Source of the DNA: Plutella xylostella
Lineage: Eukaryota > Arthropoda > Insecta > Lepidoptera > Plutellidae
Assembly: GCF_932276165.1 (NCBI RefSeq)
Contig: NC_063984.1
Span: 3,231,501-3,295,500 of the forward strand
Direction of reading: 5' to 3'
DNA length: 64,000 nucleotides
Made by a program: the position numbers and the translations under genes. The notes beneath the pieces were generated by a model that saw only the letters and a program-made list of their open reading frames with translations, did no database searches and was not told where the DNA came from. The number at the start of each line of letters is the position of its first letter. Within the stretch, counting starts at the first letter, position 1. Positions 1-11,617 of this stretch are shown here, piece after piece.

Positions 1-521
1 ACGAAAGCCATTACGAAGTACATACTATAATAATCAGCGTGCTCCATAGTAACAAAAGCCAAAATGCTGGACAATGGTCTCCGAATAAATATGAAAGCTA
101 CAAACCGATCATGTATTCTCTTAATTTTGGCGTATTCTTTGGGCCCAAAGTTTAATTTTGCATCCACAGGTTTTTCCACAGGGAAAAGCTTCTCTACTTT
201 GCCAGCCGAAACATTGAGATTGGTGATAAGTACACCAAAGACGTATTCAAATACTACGAAAAAGCAGGTCTTTAGCCAAGGATCACGGTAGACGTAGTAT
301 ATGACAGAGCAGACCATAGTCGTGGCGACGAGGCAGCAGTAGCCGTGCAGCAGCGCGCCCGCCCGCCCAGCCGCCGCCCCCGCCCGCCCCAACCGCGGTA
401 GCAAGTTGAATCCGAACACAGAGTACAGCACCAACACGGGCCGCCATGTTGATTTCAGAGACGAACTGGTTTGTTTTTTACAGGATGGTTTAGTGGTTGA
501 TTCCAAGATTTTTTTAATCAT
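1..521 (-). CDS. Gustatory receptor (Gr), partial first exon, runs off the window
   Basis: On the minus strand an ATG at 521-519 opens a frame that stays open to base 1 (173 codons). It resembles the first exons of the two Gr genes downstream. It carries an FGFNLL motif (LFGNNLL and FGFNLL in the neighbours), a DAKLNFGPKEYAKIKRIHD segment matching their DSKLGxGxxxxDKLxxxH segment, and a following IRR. It is therefore read as the N-terminal half of a seven-transmembrane insect chemoreceptor, expected in the dendritic membrane of taste neurons. Odd feature: around 335-400 the coding DNA is extremely GC-rich and encodes an Ala/Gly/Arg-rich stretch where the paralogues have hydrophobic residues. 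The rest of the gene lies left of the window. It is arranged head-to-head with the next Gr gene. The start is inferred; an upstream coding exon cannot be excluded. Confidence 0.75.
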   Translation of the reverse strand, partial: MIKKILESTTKPSCKKQTSSSLKSTWRPVLVLYSVFGFNLLPRLGRAGAAAGRAGALLHGYCCLVATTMVCSVIYYVYRDPWLKTCFFVVFEYVFGVLITNLNVSAGKVEKLFPVEKPVDAKLNFGPKEYAKIKRIHDRFVAFIFIRRPLSSILAFVTMEHADYYSMYFVMAF

Positions 522-1410
522 TTCGAATATTTTTTATTTTTTATATATACCTAGATTAGGTAATCTATTATTTCAGTTTAAACTACTGAGCGACTCAGCT
601 CAGTGTCAGTTGGTAATTGAATTGATATTTTTTACACTTACATTTATTATAGGTCGGTAATACATCGAAAAGCTGAAAAGAAATACCCACCGTGAGTATG
701 TCCATAAAGTAATTTCACTTAGTGTCTACCCAAAGGGTTTTCTACTCCTATTGATAAATTAGATTTAAGTGATAATTAGAAATCGATTTTTAACCAAAGA
801 AGAAAACAGAAGCGATTAAGTATACGAGTCCGATTTTTTACATGTGAGACTGTGAGTTCAAATTTTGAATTCCAAATTATAGGTTCAAAATGGTTTATTT
901 TGATAATTTTAAGTAACGCCCCAACTCCAAGTAGGGTCGGGGTCGGTGCATCAGTCGGAGGTCACAGTCGACTTCTCAAGTTATAGGTACTTATGCAATA
1001 TACAACAGCTGTTTTTAAAACTTGTAAGTACCTATGTACCACTATTTAATTTGTGAAAGTGTAGAAGGACAACATTAAATTTGATCAACCACAAACTGAA
1101 ATTACTTTAGAATTACTTTATTAATTTCATACATGGGTGGAAATTAATAAATAAAAATAGTTAAAGGAAGAAAATATATTTATTTCTCGATATATTATTT
1201 ACTCTTTTCGTAAGTACCTACTAACCAATTTACCAAAATTCTTACCACTGCTATTTAATGAACAGTTCACAATTAGGTAATGTGCCATCATCGATTTTCC
1301 ATTACTTTGCCTTCATATTAGTTAGTATTATTAATACTCTATGTATCAAAAAACATTTGAGCCTACCGGTGTCGGTTTCATTTGGCGTCTACAAATATTC
1401 AAAAGTTAAC
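522..1410. other. Intergenic spacer between divergent Gr genes
   Basis: AT-rich DNA between the two divergent Gr starts, so any promoters for both should lie here. I see no convincing TATA box or other gene. The reading frame of the downstream Gr is open back to an ATG at 1258, so 1258-1410 could be an N-terminal extension or 5' UTR. Confidence 0.5.
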
Positions 1411-3322
1411 ATGTCTGAGTTATCATTTTATAAGTCTTTTAAGATGTCCTTAAATCTTCATTTATGCTTTGGTTTCAATTTATTGCAAACATCTTGGTTT
1501 GCACAAAGGCTTATAAACACGATAGCTGTAGCATTTCTCGTATTTTTTTTAATTATCTCATGTTCGAGTCCCGCTGTTGTTATTGCAAATTTACCTTGCA
1601 TTTTAGTGTCCATAGAATATTTGTTAGCGGTTTTAGCTACCTCCATTGCTAACACATCAATTGTTCCTCAGTTGTACGAAAGTATTGACCGGTTAGATTC
1701 AAAACTAGGCATCGGCAAGGGCGACTACGATAAGCTTAAGTCTATTCACGATTGTTTGGCTGCGTTTTTTATAGTAAAAAGATTTTTAAATACTTTAACG
1801 GCATACATCAGTATACCTGAATACTTCGTTGGACACGATGGAAACACAGTTTTCATAGCTCTATGTAATGTTATGAACTTGGGAGTCGGCATGTGTCAAC
1901 TGCCACGGTTGATCTACTTCATACTGATGCTGCAAAGGATCAAAGTGTTAAAGTTGAAATTGGAGCGAGTATTGCAGGTTACAAGTGTCCCCTGTTCTGT
2001 GATACTGGTGAGGGGCGCTACCGAGGAAGGGCCTTACCGAGGAGTCTTACAAATTGCACATTTGTACAGAGAGATCATTGAAGATCTCGATAAGAATTCT
2101 AAATATATAAGCCCTTTGGTAAGTCTAGGGTTTATCTCATCTCAGTTATTGCAATGTTTGCTTCACTACCCAGTACTAACCAGTATTGAGTTTTGAAAAT
2201 TTCAATCCATAATATCTTACACTTCTTTTTATATTGCAGTTTATGTTGACTTTAATATGCTACTTGCCGAAGATGATGTTCATAACCTATCAAGTTCTTG
2301 TATTTCTTAAAGAGGGATCGGTAAGTATGAGTATAATATTTTATCATATTTATGATATTTACCACCATCAATAAAGTTTCTCAAGAAATAACTGCTGTAA
2401 GTATGTTACTTATTCTGTTTCAGTAGATGAGTAGAGTTTCCCCTGAAGAGTGAAAAAGTGCTTTTTGCTGTACTTGTGTGATATCTTCTTTTTAGCGGTC
2501 AATGACAAAAACTGCAGCCTAGCTCGTAGTCAGTTAGACAAGTTGTCAGTCGCTGACTGTGTACATGTTTTATTACTTCTTTGGTATACTTATAACGTAC
2601 AGTGTTGACACGTCACTCAAGGAAGGTCTTTTCATGCACTACGGCGTGATATTGTTAACAATAATAAGAAAAGTCATAGGCATTTCGATTAATCAAGTGG
2701 TTTTATTGCAGGCATTGATGTTTCTAGTGGTGATGCTGGTGGACACCGTGGATTGGGCCATCTTCCCCAGCTCCAGCGCCATCGTGGCTGAGCTGATCTC
2801 GCACCATGTGGAGAATATGAAGTTAACTCTTTTGCATTGTCTGCGTGATCAAAAAAGTAAGATTGTAAAATATTATATTATATTTGTTCAAAGTTGATTC
2901 TTAACCATGTCAAAATATAAATTTACCCATTGGAAAATTAGATTTACAGAAACATAAACGTAAGTAGAGTTGAATTTTAAACCAAGAATTTAAAATTTTG
3001 ACAGGACCAAAATTAGAATTGGTGCCTTCAGAATCGACATCAATATTATTAATGTGCCTTAATTTTGAGTTTATTTCTTCAAAATTATATTCTCCACAAA
3101 GTAACCTTTATTTTGCTATCCGAACACTTACCCATTCTCTGCATCGCAGACAAGGAGCACCACTCGGAGATAGACAGTTTCCTCCGCTTCTTGGAGCTGC
3201 GTCCCTTCAAGTACTCCATCTGGCGGGTTGTGCCCGTGGACCTCGGGCTGCCGGTTTCGCTTATCGGGCTCTGCACCACCTACACCATCGTCATCATCCA
3301 GCTCACGCGCTTGTATGGCTGA
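1411..3322 (+). CDS. Gustatory receptor, four coding exons, 368 aa
   Basis: Predicted insect Gr: seven-transmembrane ligand-gated channel family, acting in the plasma membrane of taste neurons. Exons: 1411-2118, 2240-2320, 2712-2856, 3150-3322; introns are GT/AG with phases 0, 0, 1. Joined they give one 369-codon frame ending TGA. Exons 2 and 4 are exactly as long as in the next gene (81 and 173 nt) and exon 3 is 145 versus 148 nt, which supports the model and a tandem duplication. Several hydrophobic segments are visible. The C-terminus ends TYTIVIIQLTRLYG, a variant of the family signature TYhhhhhQF with Leu in place of the final Phe. The start is uncertain: ATG 1411 was chosen by similarity to the paralogues, but the frame is open to ATG 1258. 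Intron 3 contains half of a palindromic MITE. The ligand cannot be read from sequence. Confidence 0.85.
2955..3042. repeat. Half-copy of a palindromic MITE in Gr intron 3
   Basis: Contains the arm found at 46250-46417 and 52355-52520 (TTTTGACA, AAATTAGAATT, CCTTCAGAATCGACATCA). Only the right half is recognisable. It sits in the intron between exons 3 and 4. Confidence 0.55.
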
Positions 3323-3334
3323 ATGTCTGCCCGA

Positions 3335-3392
3335 GAGAGCCACGTACTGGAACTTCGCCCCCTCTCAGAATAGAATAAAAAGAATAAAAATT
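3335..3392 (+). repeat. LINE 3' tail just after the Gr stop codon
   Basis: The segment GAGAGAGCCACGTACTGGAAC and what follows closely matches the 3' end of the jockey-like LINE fragment at 39046-39104 and ends in a GAATA-type simple tail. It starts about a dozen bases after the Gr stop codon, so it probably lies in the mature 3' UTR. Confidence 0.65.
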
Positions 3393-3407
3393 CTCTTATT
3401 CCTCTCT

Positions 3408-3528
3408 TAATCCAAAGGTTGTCTGGAAGAGATAGCTTTAAGTCATAAACTCTTTTGGTACACAATTTAAGTTACAACTTGTAAATTTTATTATTCTTTT
3501 AGGTGTACAAATAAAGAGTATTCATTTA
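3408..3528 (+). repeat. Second LINE-type 3' UTR relic
   Basis: AAAGGTTGTCTGGAAGAGAT followed by a GTACAAATAAAGAGTATTC end is a form I recognise from many lepidopteran LINE 3' ends. It supplies an AATAAA signal downstream of the Gr gene. No ORF remains. From 3529 to 4111 I see only AT-rich intergenic DNA. Confidence 0.5.
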
Positions 3529-4111
3529 TCGATATCTAATGTTCCAGGGACAGGCTTATCAGATATTTGTTTGATTGATTATTCTCTTTGATGAAAGTGT
3601 GCATGGATATTATAATTTTGAAGTAAAAGCTTATTATTTATTTACTGTACCGATCGATAACTATGTACTTATTCATTTTCATTAAAGTAATTTTCTTTGA
3701 ATTCTATTTTATTTTCCCTCTATCCGTTTTAATCCCGCATCTTGCTGTTTAATATGTATCCCAGGAATACTTATTATTTTCGTCATAAAATATCAAAACA
3801 TAATACTAAAACTTATGTTTATGTTTGTGCAATAAAGGATGAAATAAATAAAATATCTGTGTTTCTTGAATTAAAATCAATAATTAACAAAAAATTACAT
3901 TCTAATAAACTAAATTTACCTATGTGCTAGACTTAGTAGTATCCATGTTATTACAGCTCGACAGAGCTAACTTAATTTACTTAAGTGTTTGCTAGCACAG
4001 TATGCATACATAATAATACATAGGTATTAAGTATATGAATTAGTTCTTAATTATTTTCTTGTTTCTATATTAGGTATTATAAGTATAACGTCTGCATTGG
4101 AAGACGCAACG

Positions 4112-6216
4112 ATGCACCGGAAAATACAAATAATCGAGACAAAAATTTCTGTGCAGAGCTTATCCAATGCAAAGATCCGTAGTTTATTTACTCCAATATA
4201 TTTGCTTCACACTTTGTTTGGGAACAACTTATTGCAAAAAACTGGATGTTTAGGGGTTCTTATAAATATATACTGCATTTTAATAGCTACATTTTCATCA
4301 TGTTATTTGTTGTTGGAGGCTTCAGGTGAAATATGGATGTACCATTTTATATTTTTGGCCGTCGAGTATATTGGTTCAGCTTTTAATACTTGTTTCCGAG
4401 TTGTTTCTTCTACGACAGAATATTTTGTACCATTGGAAACTGTAGACTCAAAACTTGGCTTTGGGTTGAAAGAATTCGATAAATTAAGGAAATTTCACAA
4501 TCTCATTGCCTTCAGCATTTTTATCCGCAGAATCATTGGGGGGCTCGGGGGCTGCTTCTTCGCTTCTTTCAATATTTACGATGTGAATGTAGTTCTACAT
4601 GTTCTGATTCAATACATCATTATTGCCGTCGACTTGATACAAATTCCTCGATTGCTTTTCTTTTCTGTACATTATTTGCGAATAAAACTCTTAAGGGAAC
4701 ATATTGTCATGTCTGGTGATACAAGGAACTGCGTCGGTGGAGGACCAGTAAGAATCCAGCCAGATGAGCAATATTTGTTAATATTTAGCGAAATACTTGA
4801 TTCTATAGATAATACATCAAAACAGATAAATCCAATGGTAAATATGCTGTATTCCTGTAAACATATTTAACTATGTTTCACATTCATTTTATTATTCTAA
4901 TTGGACTAAGTATTGTTTTTTTCATTATTTCAGTACATGCTAAGTTTAGTATGCTCATTCCCAAAAATCATGTGTGTAATTTACACTGTGCTCTGGTCCT
5001 TCGAAAATAACTCGGTGAGTGAGCTTGCTTCTATTATTTACTCACTTAATTAAGAATTTTACTTACTGAACATAATTCCACGGTGTTATGTTTTTTTTTC
5101 GTAATCGAAATGTTGTTTCAGGTGCCACTGTTTCACTTGATATTGATTGGGTTCGAAATAGTGCAGTGGGGCATCATGCCCGTCCTTCCGGCATTTGTAG
5201 TTGAGATGATTCAATCGGAAATAGAGAAAATAAAAATTTTCTATCTCAATACTCTTATTGATTGTCGATGTAAGTATCTGCTGATTTTTTATCAATATGT
5301 AATTGTATTGTTGTTTTAAATATCAAATTTACTGTCCTGCTTCTATGTACTTATACGACCAGCTGGACCGACTAGCTGAGACGGTATCCAGTAGTTGTTG
5401 TATGAGCTACCTTACCCCTACCGCGGCACCGCACATTAGCAATCAACAATGCTGGCAGCATTGCTTACCTGACAAATGTTTGTCTATCCGCTGTAAAAAT
5501 CTGTCTCGCCAACTCGTGATGATTGTGTTGCAGCGTTGCTCGCCTAAGGATTGTTTACAATGTGTCGGTGGTGGAACAGAGGCGCGAGCACAGGATTCGA
5601 TACTATTTTCGAATCTACACGAAGGGTCGCTTTTACCAAACGCTAAACGTATTTAAATCAAATTTTAAATACATTTTGTACCAACTGACAGACGTATGAC
5701 AGGCTACTAAATACGTTTAGCGTTTGGTGAAATTCCACCTAACATGGAAAAAACAAATGCCACTTTTGGAACTAACAAATTTGCCTTACATTTTGACAGT
5801 GACAGTTGACGATACGCAACGTTAACGGAGGATCGAAACTTGTGCTCACGACTCAGCTACCGTACTAACACCGACACATTACCAATTAACAATCCACGAG
5901 CAGCCCCGCCCGTCCGCCAAACATCTGTCAGATGCATACAAGTTACGTCAGATTTGATAAGCGAGCGACGGACGCTGCTTACGGATTGTTAAAAGCTAAT
6001 GATGTTATGGTACCAGTAGTCATCATCTGATGCTCTGCTGCAGGTGAGCGGCGGCGCGAGCAGCTGGAGCGGTTTCTCCGCTACATTCAGCTGCGGCCCT
6101 TCAGCTACAGCGTGTGGCGGCTGCTGCGCGTGGACGGCGCGCTGCCCGCCGCGCTGCTGGCGCTGCTCACCACCTACCTTATCGTCATCGTACAGTTCAC
6201 GCACTTGTATGGGTGA
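4112..6216 (+). CDS. Gustatory receptor, four coding exons, 375 aa
   Basis: Tandem paralogue of the preceding Gr; predicted seven-transmembrane taste receptor. Exons: 4112-4837, 4934-5014, 5122-5269, 6044-6216; phases 0, 0, 1; every junction is GT/AG and the joined frame has 376 codons ending TGA. The first ATG in frame is 4112. Exon 1 carries LFGNNLLQ and the VDSKLGFGLKEFDKL segment shared with its neighbours. The last exon ends TYLIVIVQFTHLYG, a perfect fit to the Gr signature TYhhhhhQF. The last exon is clearly more GC-rich than the first three. Intron 3 (774 bp) is longer than in the paralogue because mobile repeats have inserted. Ligand class cannot be assigned. Confidence 0.88.
5380..6005. 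repeat. Nested short inverted-repeat elements in Gr intron 3
   Basis: An inner hairpin has arms ACCAAACGCTAAACGTATTT (about 5636-5656) and its complement (about 5709-5729). Outer segments (TGTTAATTGG / TTAACAATCC motifs, GCGAGCGACG...GCTGCTTA) recur at about 28800-28905 and weakly at 17950-17985, marking a dispersed family. No coding potential. Confidence 0.5.
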
Positions 6217-6429
6217 ACTGGGTTTTGTGGTTGAGAGTTTGCTTGTATTTTGTTGTTTGTACTTAGTGATCAATCGCTGTGTAATCATAGTAAAACCATT
6301 TGTTTGAGTGGAATTGCATTTTGTTAATGAGTTTTTTAAGTTGTAATAACAATAAATGTGTTCAATAAGATTGTCTAATAAAGTACTTACATTTTTTGTA
6401 CATAGTTTATAGTATTTAAGTTATGTAAG

Positions 6430-6485
6430 TTTCTTTTATGTGTGTGTGTACAAATAAAGAATATTCTATCTATTCTATCTACTTA
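6430..6485 (+). repeat. LINE-like 3' tail downstream of Gr
   Basis: GTGTACAAATAAAGAATATTC followed by TATTC/TATCT repeats is the same type of end as at 3500-3528. It lies about 0.2 kb after the Gr stop codon and contains an AATAAA. The rest of 6217-7380 is AT-rich intergenic sequence in which I see no gene. Confidence 0.45.
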
Positions 6486-7439
6486 CCTTCAAGGTGTCCC
6501 TTAAATACTTACTGAAACTGAAGTACCTTAAATAGTGGATAGGGCATTTACTGAAAATAAACTTTATTTTCTAATAAATAGGTAATCATCAGTACCTACT
6601 TACAGTGTACTTATTTTATTTATAAAGTTGATTTTCTCATGTATGCTTCGATGCTCAATAATTTACAATGAAATGGAAATGTAGATGTACTTACAGATGG
6701 ACACAACATGACCGAGTGTAATCTGAGTCATACACACTATGGACACGGGGCCCTAGTGCAATGGGCAAAGTCTAGTTATTAATCACAATTAACATAGCTC
6801 ATATTATGATATATGACTTTGACGAAGTTAAGTAAGTAGGTACCTACTTCATGTAAAGTTAGGATAACTGGATCGCTTTGAATAAAATAAAGGTATCGAT
6901 TACGAAGGCACCAATAAAAAATTAAGCCATGTAAAACATTAAACTTTTGTTCGAAAGTAGAAGTATGAAATACTTAGTACGTTCTCCATTACCCACAGAT
7001 CATTTCCACTCTTCTTTCAGAAAAACCATAACCAGCAGTAATCCTTGACTGGGTACGTAACTAGGCAGAGGTAAAAGGGTACAACGTGCAGTCGTGCAAT
7101 GCCGTTCCCACATTTCTTCGGTCAGTTATGTTTGTTAGCCCCTGCTCCTATAACGTTTTATGGAACCATCGGGTGAGCTAACAGAACTATGGGCAGCCTT
7201 TGGCGCATGTAGCTACTTAACTGAAATAATTCCGTTCATAGTTACAATAAGACCATTCCAAGGTACAATACCTATTGGTAGGTAGTATAAAAAAAGCACT
7301 GAAACAGAAAATCATTAAAGAAAGAAAGTACATAATTAAGTACTTACCTACATAATTCTCGTTGTTTTAAAAAACAAACAGTGCGCCTCTTTGTCCATCC
7401 CTCGCCAGTGACAAGGGCTCGGGGACAAAGCGCGTGCTA

Positions 7440-7633
7440 TCAGCGCGTGGCTCATATAAGCCGGCGCGGGGCTGCGCGCGCGCACTCTCGCTCGCGCCCG
7501 CTCCTCCGCCGCGCGCACTGCACGTATCGCGCGCGCATCGATCGATCGATCTATCGATCGGAAACCAGAACGCAACCAGTTTGTGATCTTCGTTTGACCC
7601 TGTTGTGATACTATTGTTCCGCTGTCAGTGCAT
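7440..7633 (+). promoter_or_regulatory. Putative promoter and untranslated first exon of CRAL-TRIO gene A
   Basis: A sharp GC-rich island in AT-rich DNA. A TATA-like CATATAAG lies at 7453-7460, followed about 30 bp later by GC-rich sequence, a GATC/ATCGATCG repeat (about 7535-7560) and a candidate donor after 7633 (CAT|GTATGT). The first coding exon of gene A opens with a splice acceptor five bases before its ATG, so a separate non-coding first exon is required; this is the best upstream candidate. Inference: no transcript evidence. Confidence 0.45.
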
Positions 7634-10600
7634 GTATGTAACATAATTTTCTTTTTTTTATTGTGATTTCTAAGTTGAAAGTTTTTAATTACTTATGGAT
7701 GCATGATACCTACAGAATGTCGCAAAAGTTATAGATATAAGTGTAGTAATTTGAAAAATTGTGGTTCAGCTCGTTATTCAGAACTCAGAACAAAGTTTGT
7801 TCTACTACTAGTGAAAATTCCGCAAAGAAAAATTCAACTCACTATCAATTTATCACCAAAAAGTTTATATGGAAAAACAAAACAATGATTATTTTGAGAT
7901 TTGTTGCAGTCGTATTATAAAAGTTATTTAGATTGATGATCTGATCTGATTCGACTTACTACACCACGTTTGCAACCTTCCTGTAAAACCTATAAGTACA
8001 TCAGTGGACGATTATTGACTGATGGCCCTGATGATGGGTGATGCTAAAATGAATGTTTTGTTTATGGTTGGTGGAAGTAATACTCAAGTAATATAAAAAA
8101 AATACTTATAATTTTTATCTCCATTTGTACATAGAAGCTAATCTAACAAAAGGATTTACTTAGGTATAAGGGTGTTCCAAAAGTGGTATAGCTGAAAGGG
8201 GCTGACTAGCTTGAAGGCTATTTTTCTAAACTTTTACTTTTTGACTTTTAGCCCCTGTTCCACAATGTCTGGTTAGTCGCTACCTGTCGGATAAAATACA
8301 TGCTGTCACTGTCTAAAAAATAATAACAGAAAGTGACAGCATGTATTTTATCCGTCAGGTAGCCACTAACCAGACATTGTGGAACAGACCCTTAGGGTGA
8401 TAAATGTATAGGGAAAGTTAACAAATTGTAGTATACCTATCTACCGAAAACCTTATTATACATACACCTACTTATACATATTATATCTAACAAATATATA
8501 TAAACCATTTTACGTAACCTTTCATCAAAGATTTGTTACTTAATAGGTACATTAAGTCACAATACACACGGTTAGAAAAGAATTTGGGACACAAAGTGCA
8601 ATGCAATAACAGGCCTTGTCTGTTCACTCACCTTTTACAAAACAAAAAAATATACAAATGTCTATAAGTACTTACCTACTTTATACCTGCATTTACTCAA
8701 TACCATGCAATTTTTAAAACGTGTTGCCTATTAAACCTACAGTTTACATTACATCTCCATAATATGTTGTAGCCATCACAAAATACAGAATGATTAGATA
8801 GTCTCTCTTAGTCTTAGTCTAGTCGGTTAATTAATATTTTAAAAGAATTGGAAATCGTTTAATAAGTATATTTTTAGCTTTACTTTTCTGAAAGATTTGA
8901 AAATTTGTGAAAATTATCACGTGACTACGTAAGATGTAAAAAAATATTATAGAGAAGAATAAAATAATACGGAGAAGCAAAAATATACAATTAGTCAGTA
9001 CTTACAATGTCATCATATTTGCTATATCACCATATATCTATGATCAGCATAGTTTCACATAAATTCAGCCGATCTTAGACAAAATCTGGGCTATGGTGTC
9101 ATCACATCCACCAATTAAGTTATTAGGTATGTAGGTACACATAAGCACCTACGGGCCTGATATATTTCTAGCTACCAAGGTGGTACCTATTATATTTTTT
9201 CACACAGGTATTTAAAAAAGTGCTAGCGTGCGTTTTTAAGTTTTTTTGGCTATTATAATTTTCAAGTAGATATTGCTCAATTGCTGAGAACAAATTCGAT
9301 ACATATTTCATTAGCAGTCTTCTTTAGAAACGTTACTTAATTTTAAAAATATACCTACTTACGGTATAGGAATACGAGTAGAGAGTACGGGAGAGATACC
9401 TACTATGGCTTTAACGATGGCTTTAATGATGGCTGGATGGATAAGGTCAAGACCAAAAAAAATATTAGTGCCCCGTAGTATCGTGGGATATGTCGAGGAT
9501 CATGTATAGAAAAGAACAGCATATAATATGTGTTGTGTATACATGCATATATGTAGGTATATGTGGTGGGGTACTCGTGTACCACGCTGATTATTATGTA
9601 AGTCTATGCAGACACTACTATGCATTTTAAATGCTGATCGTGCTAACTACAAAACAACATTGTACGACACTTATTATTTGATTATTTTATCGACATCCTA
9701 ATGTAATCCTGTCTTGTATCTTCAATGGGCGACGCAGAGTCCCTAACAATAGTGGGAGTGTTTGTGATAATACTTTAGTATGAAGGTAAACTTTGTACTT
9801 ATAAGCAGCTGGAATAGTAACAGAGTATGGCCTCGTGTTATTGAAAATTCATTTGACGAAAACTTTTCTGTAGTTCATGTTATATTTTTAAGCACTTCGT
9901 AGCTCAATTAAAGCCATTGTCAGTGTTAAAAGCTCCTTTAACTTGTGAGCGGCTGAAGTTAGGTGTGTCAAAACATTAGGAAGAAGAAGATAATATAAAG
10001 TTATTAACATATTAAACATAGTAAAAAAGGTTTCTGTTGCTGAATTTCCGTAGGATGTTAGATTCACCTGAGGCAATCTCAGCTACCGGTGGTCACGGCT
10101 AACCCACACCATTAGGTACCGGGAAACACTATCTAGATCCTACCTAGTTTTATCTAGACCTGCTTACGAAAGATAGGAAATATAATTAAGTATGTGAAGC
10201 TCTTAATTACGCTAATGGTGTTATTTTTGAAGTACAAACAGGATATTTTTATTTCATACACAAAGTAGCTAATTGTGTTTATTTTTTACTACAATCTTCT
10301 TTTGTATATTATAACTTCATTGTGTACCGATGCATTAAATAATGTGACATCGGCATTTAAGAGTAAATAACAAAACCTCTCAGTACCTACGAGTACCTCT
10401 TAATGTAAACGATGTTACTCGTAACTTTAGTGATTTATGAACTCCGTGCTCTTTAAACTTTAAAAGGACATAAAAAGACTTTAACTACTGTTTGAACGAT
10501 CACATTTACAATAAGATTTAAATACGTCTCTAATGTTTTTACAGAGAAAAGGTACAATGATGTAAGCTAATGATGAGTATTATCAATCTTGAATTAAACG

Positions 10601-11612
10601 AGAATAAAAAATGATTAATAATGTATCCTATACTGGCTGTACAGTGGCCCGCACATAAACCTGACCTCTCTTAGAGTGACATTGCTACTGAGAGGGGATC
10701 AGATTTCTTGCAGCTAACTGTACTTTACTAAATTGACGGGTATGTGTTGAAACACCATGCTACATGCTGGCGGCAAAGAAAAAGGCTAGATCTGGACCGC
10801 GCTGTGACCGGAAACATTGCAACACTAACAACTGGTGATATTTAGTGCAGCGAGTTCTAGATCCAAATCTGGTTTGGTTTGTAGATTTATAAAGTTAACA
10901 TTTTGTAGTACCCAGGTCATACTGAACAGAGTAGGAAAGTAGGGTGCATTCTTGGATGAATCTTTGCCTTTTATATGTTTTATTACTTACCTAGTATTAC
11001 CTAGTATTAGTTGGTACTGTTACTCCATAAAGTTCGTTGCCACAGTAAGTTTAATTTTAGCATTGTTAAAACTTCAATTATGCCACTACAAAACAAGATT
11101 TACACAACTAATCATAAAGTCAGTTTTTGAGATATTTTTAACGCTTCAATAAGTATGATTGTTTTCCGTATATTTCATCGTTTACGTATGTAAATGATAG
11201 TGATAAGGCTTGACCTGAAAATAGTTTATATTTTATTGCCTTTCTTTATCTTACACTGGACTTAGTAGGTATACATCTTAATGCTAGAGACCTAGCTGTC
11301 ATACTGCTAAGTTCTACAATATTCTAAACAAATCTATATTGACTTATCTTCTTGGCGTGTCAGTGACAAACACTAGTACAGAGCTGAACTTGGGTTGGAA
11401 GTCACATAAGTTGTCAGTCGCTGACTGCTTAGGGTGCCTAATCTAAGGTCATATTGCTGTTATGTTATGACACCTGTATAAAGTACAGTAGATATACGTC
11501 ACTGGACGCGAAGCTCGTTCCATGCTCCCCCTCAAGCATCATCATTACAGTCACCATCACCAGCACCCGGCACCACTTTTACCATTGACTAACCATTCGC
11601 TCCCCTCCCCAG
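7634..11612. other. Probable 5'-UTR intron of CRAL-TRIO gene A
   Basis: About 4 kb of AT-rich DNA with no supported ORF. Apart from the MITE at 8251-8391, it holds a weak repeat at about 11340-11425 (GTGTCAGTGACAAACAC, TTGTCAGTCGCTGACT) also seen near 2540 and 21300. Confidence 0.4.
8251..8391. mobile_element. Palindromic MITE, about 141 bp, TTA-flanked
   Basis: Arms of about 60 bp (8251-8310 and 8332-8391) are near-perfect reverse complements (TTCCACAATGTCTGGTTAG, GATAAAATACATGCTGTCAC). TTA occurs on both sides (8248-8250, 8392-8394), which would fit a PIF/Harbinger-type target duplication. A related degenerate copy lies at 56003-56076. Confidence 0.7.
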
Positions 11613-11617
11613 GCACC

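Noticed and set aside
1258..1410. N-terminal extension of the first complete Gr gene
   Set aside because: The frame is open, but the two paralogues start near the position matching ATG 1411; kept only as an alternative.
7381..7608. 75-codon Arg/Ala-rich frame in the GC island
   Set aside because: Composition follows from the GC-rich promoter sequence; the TATA box lies inside it, so it would not be transcribed as a unit.
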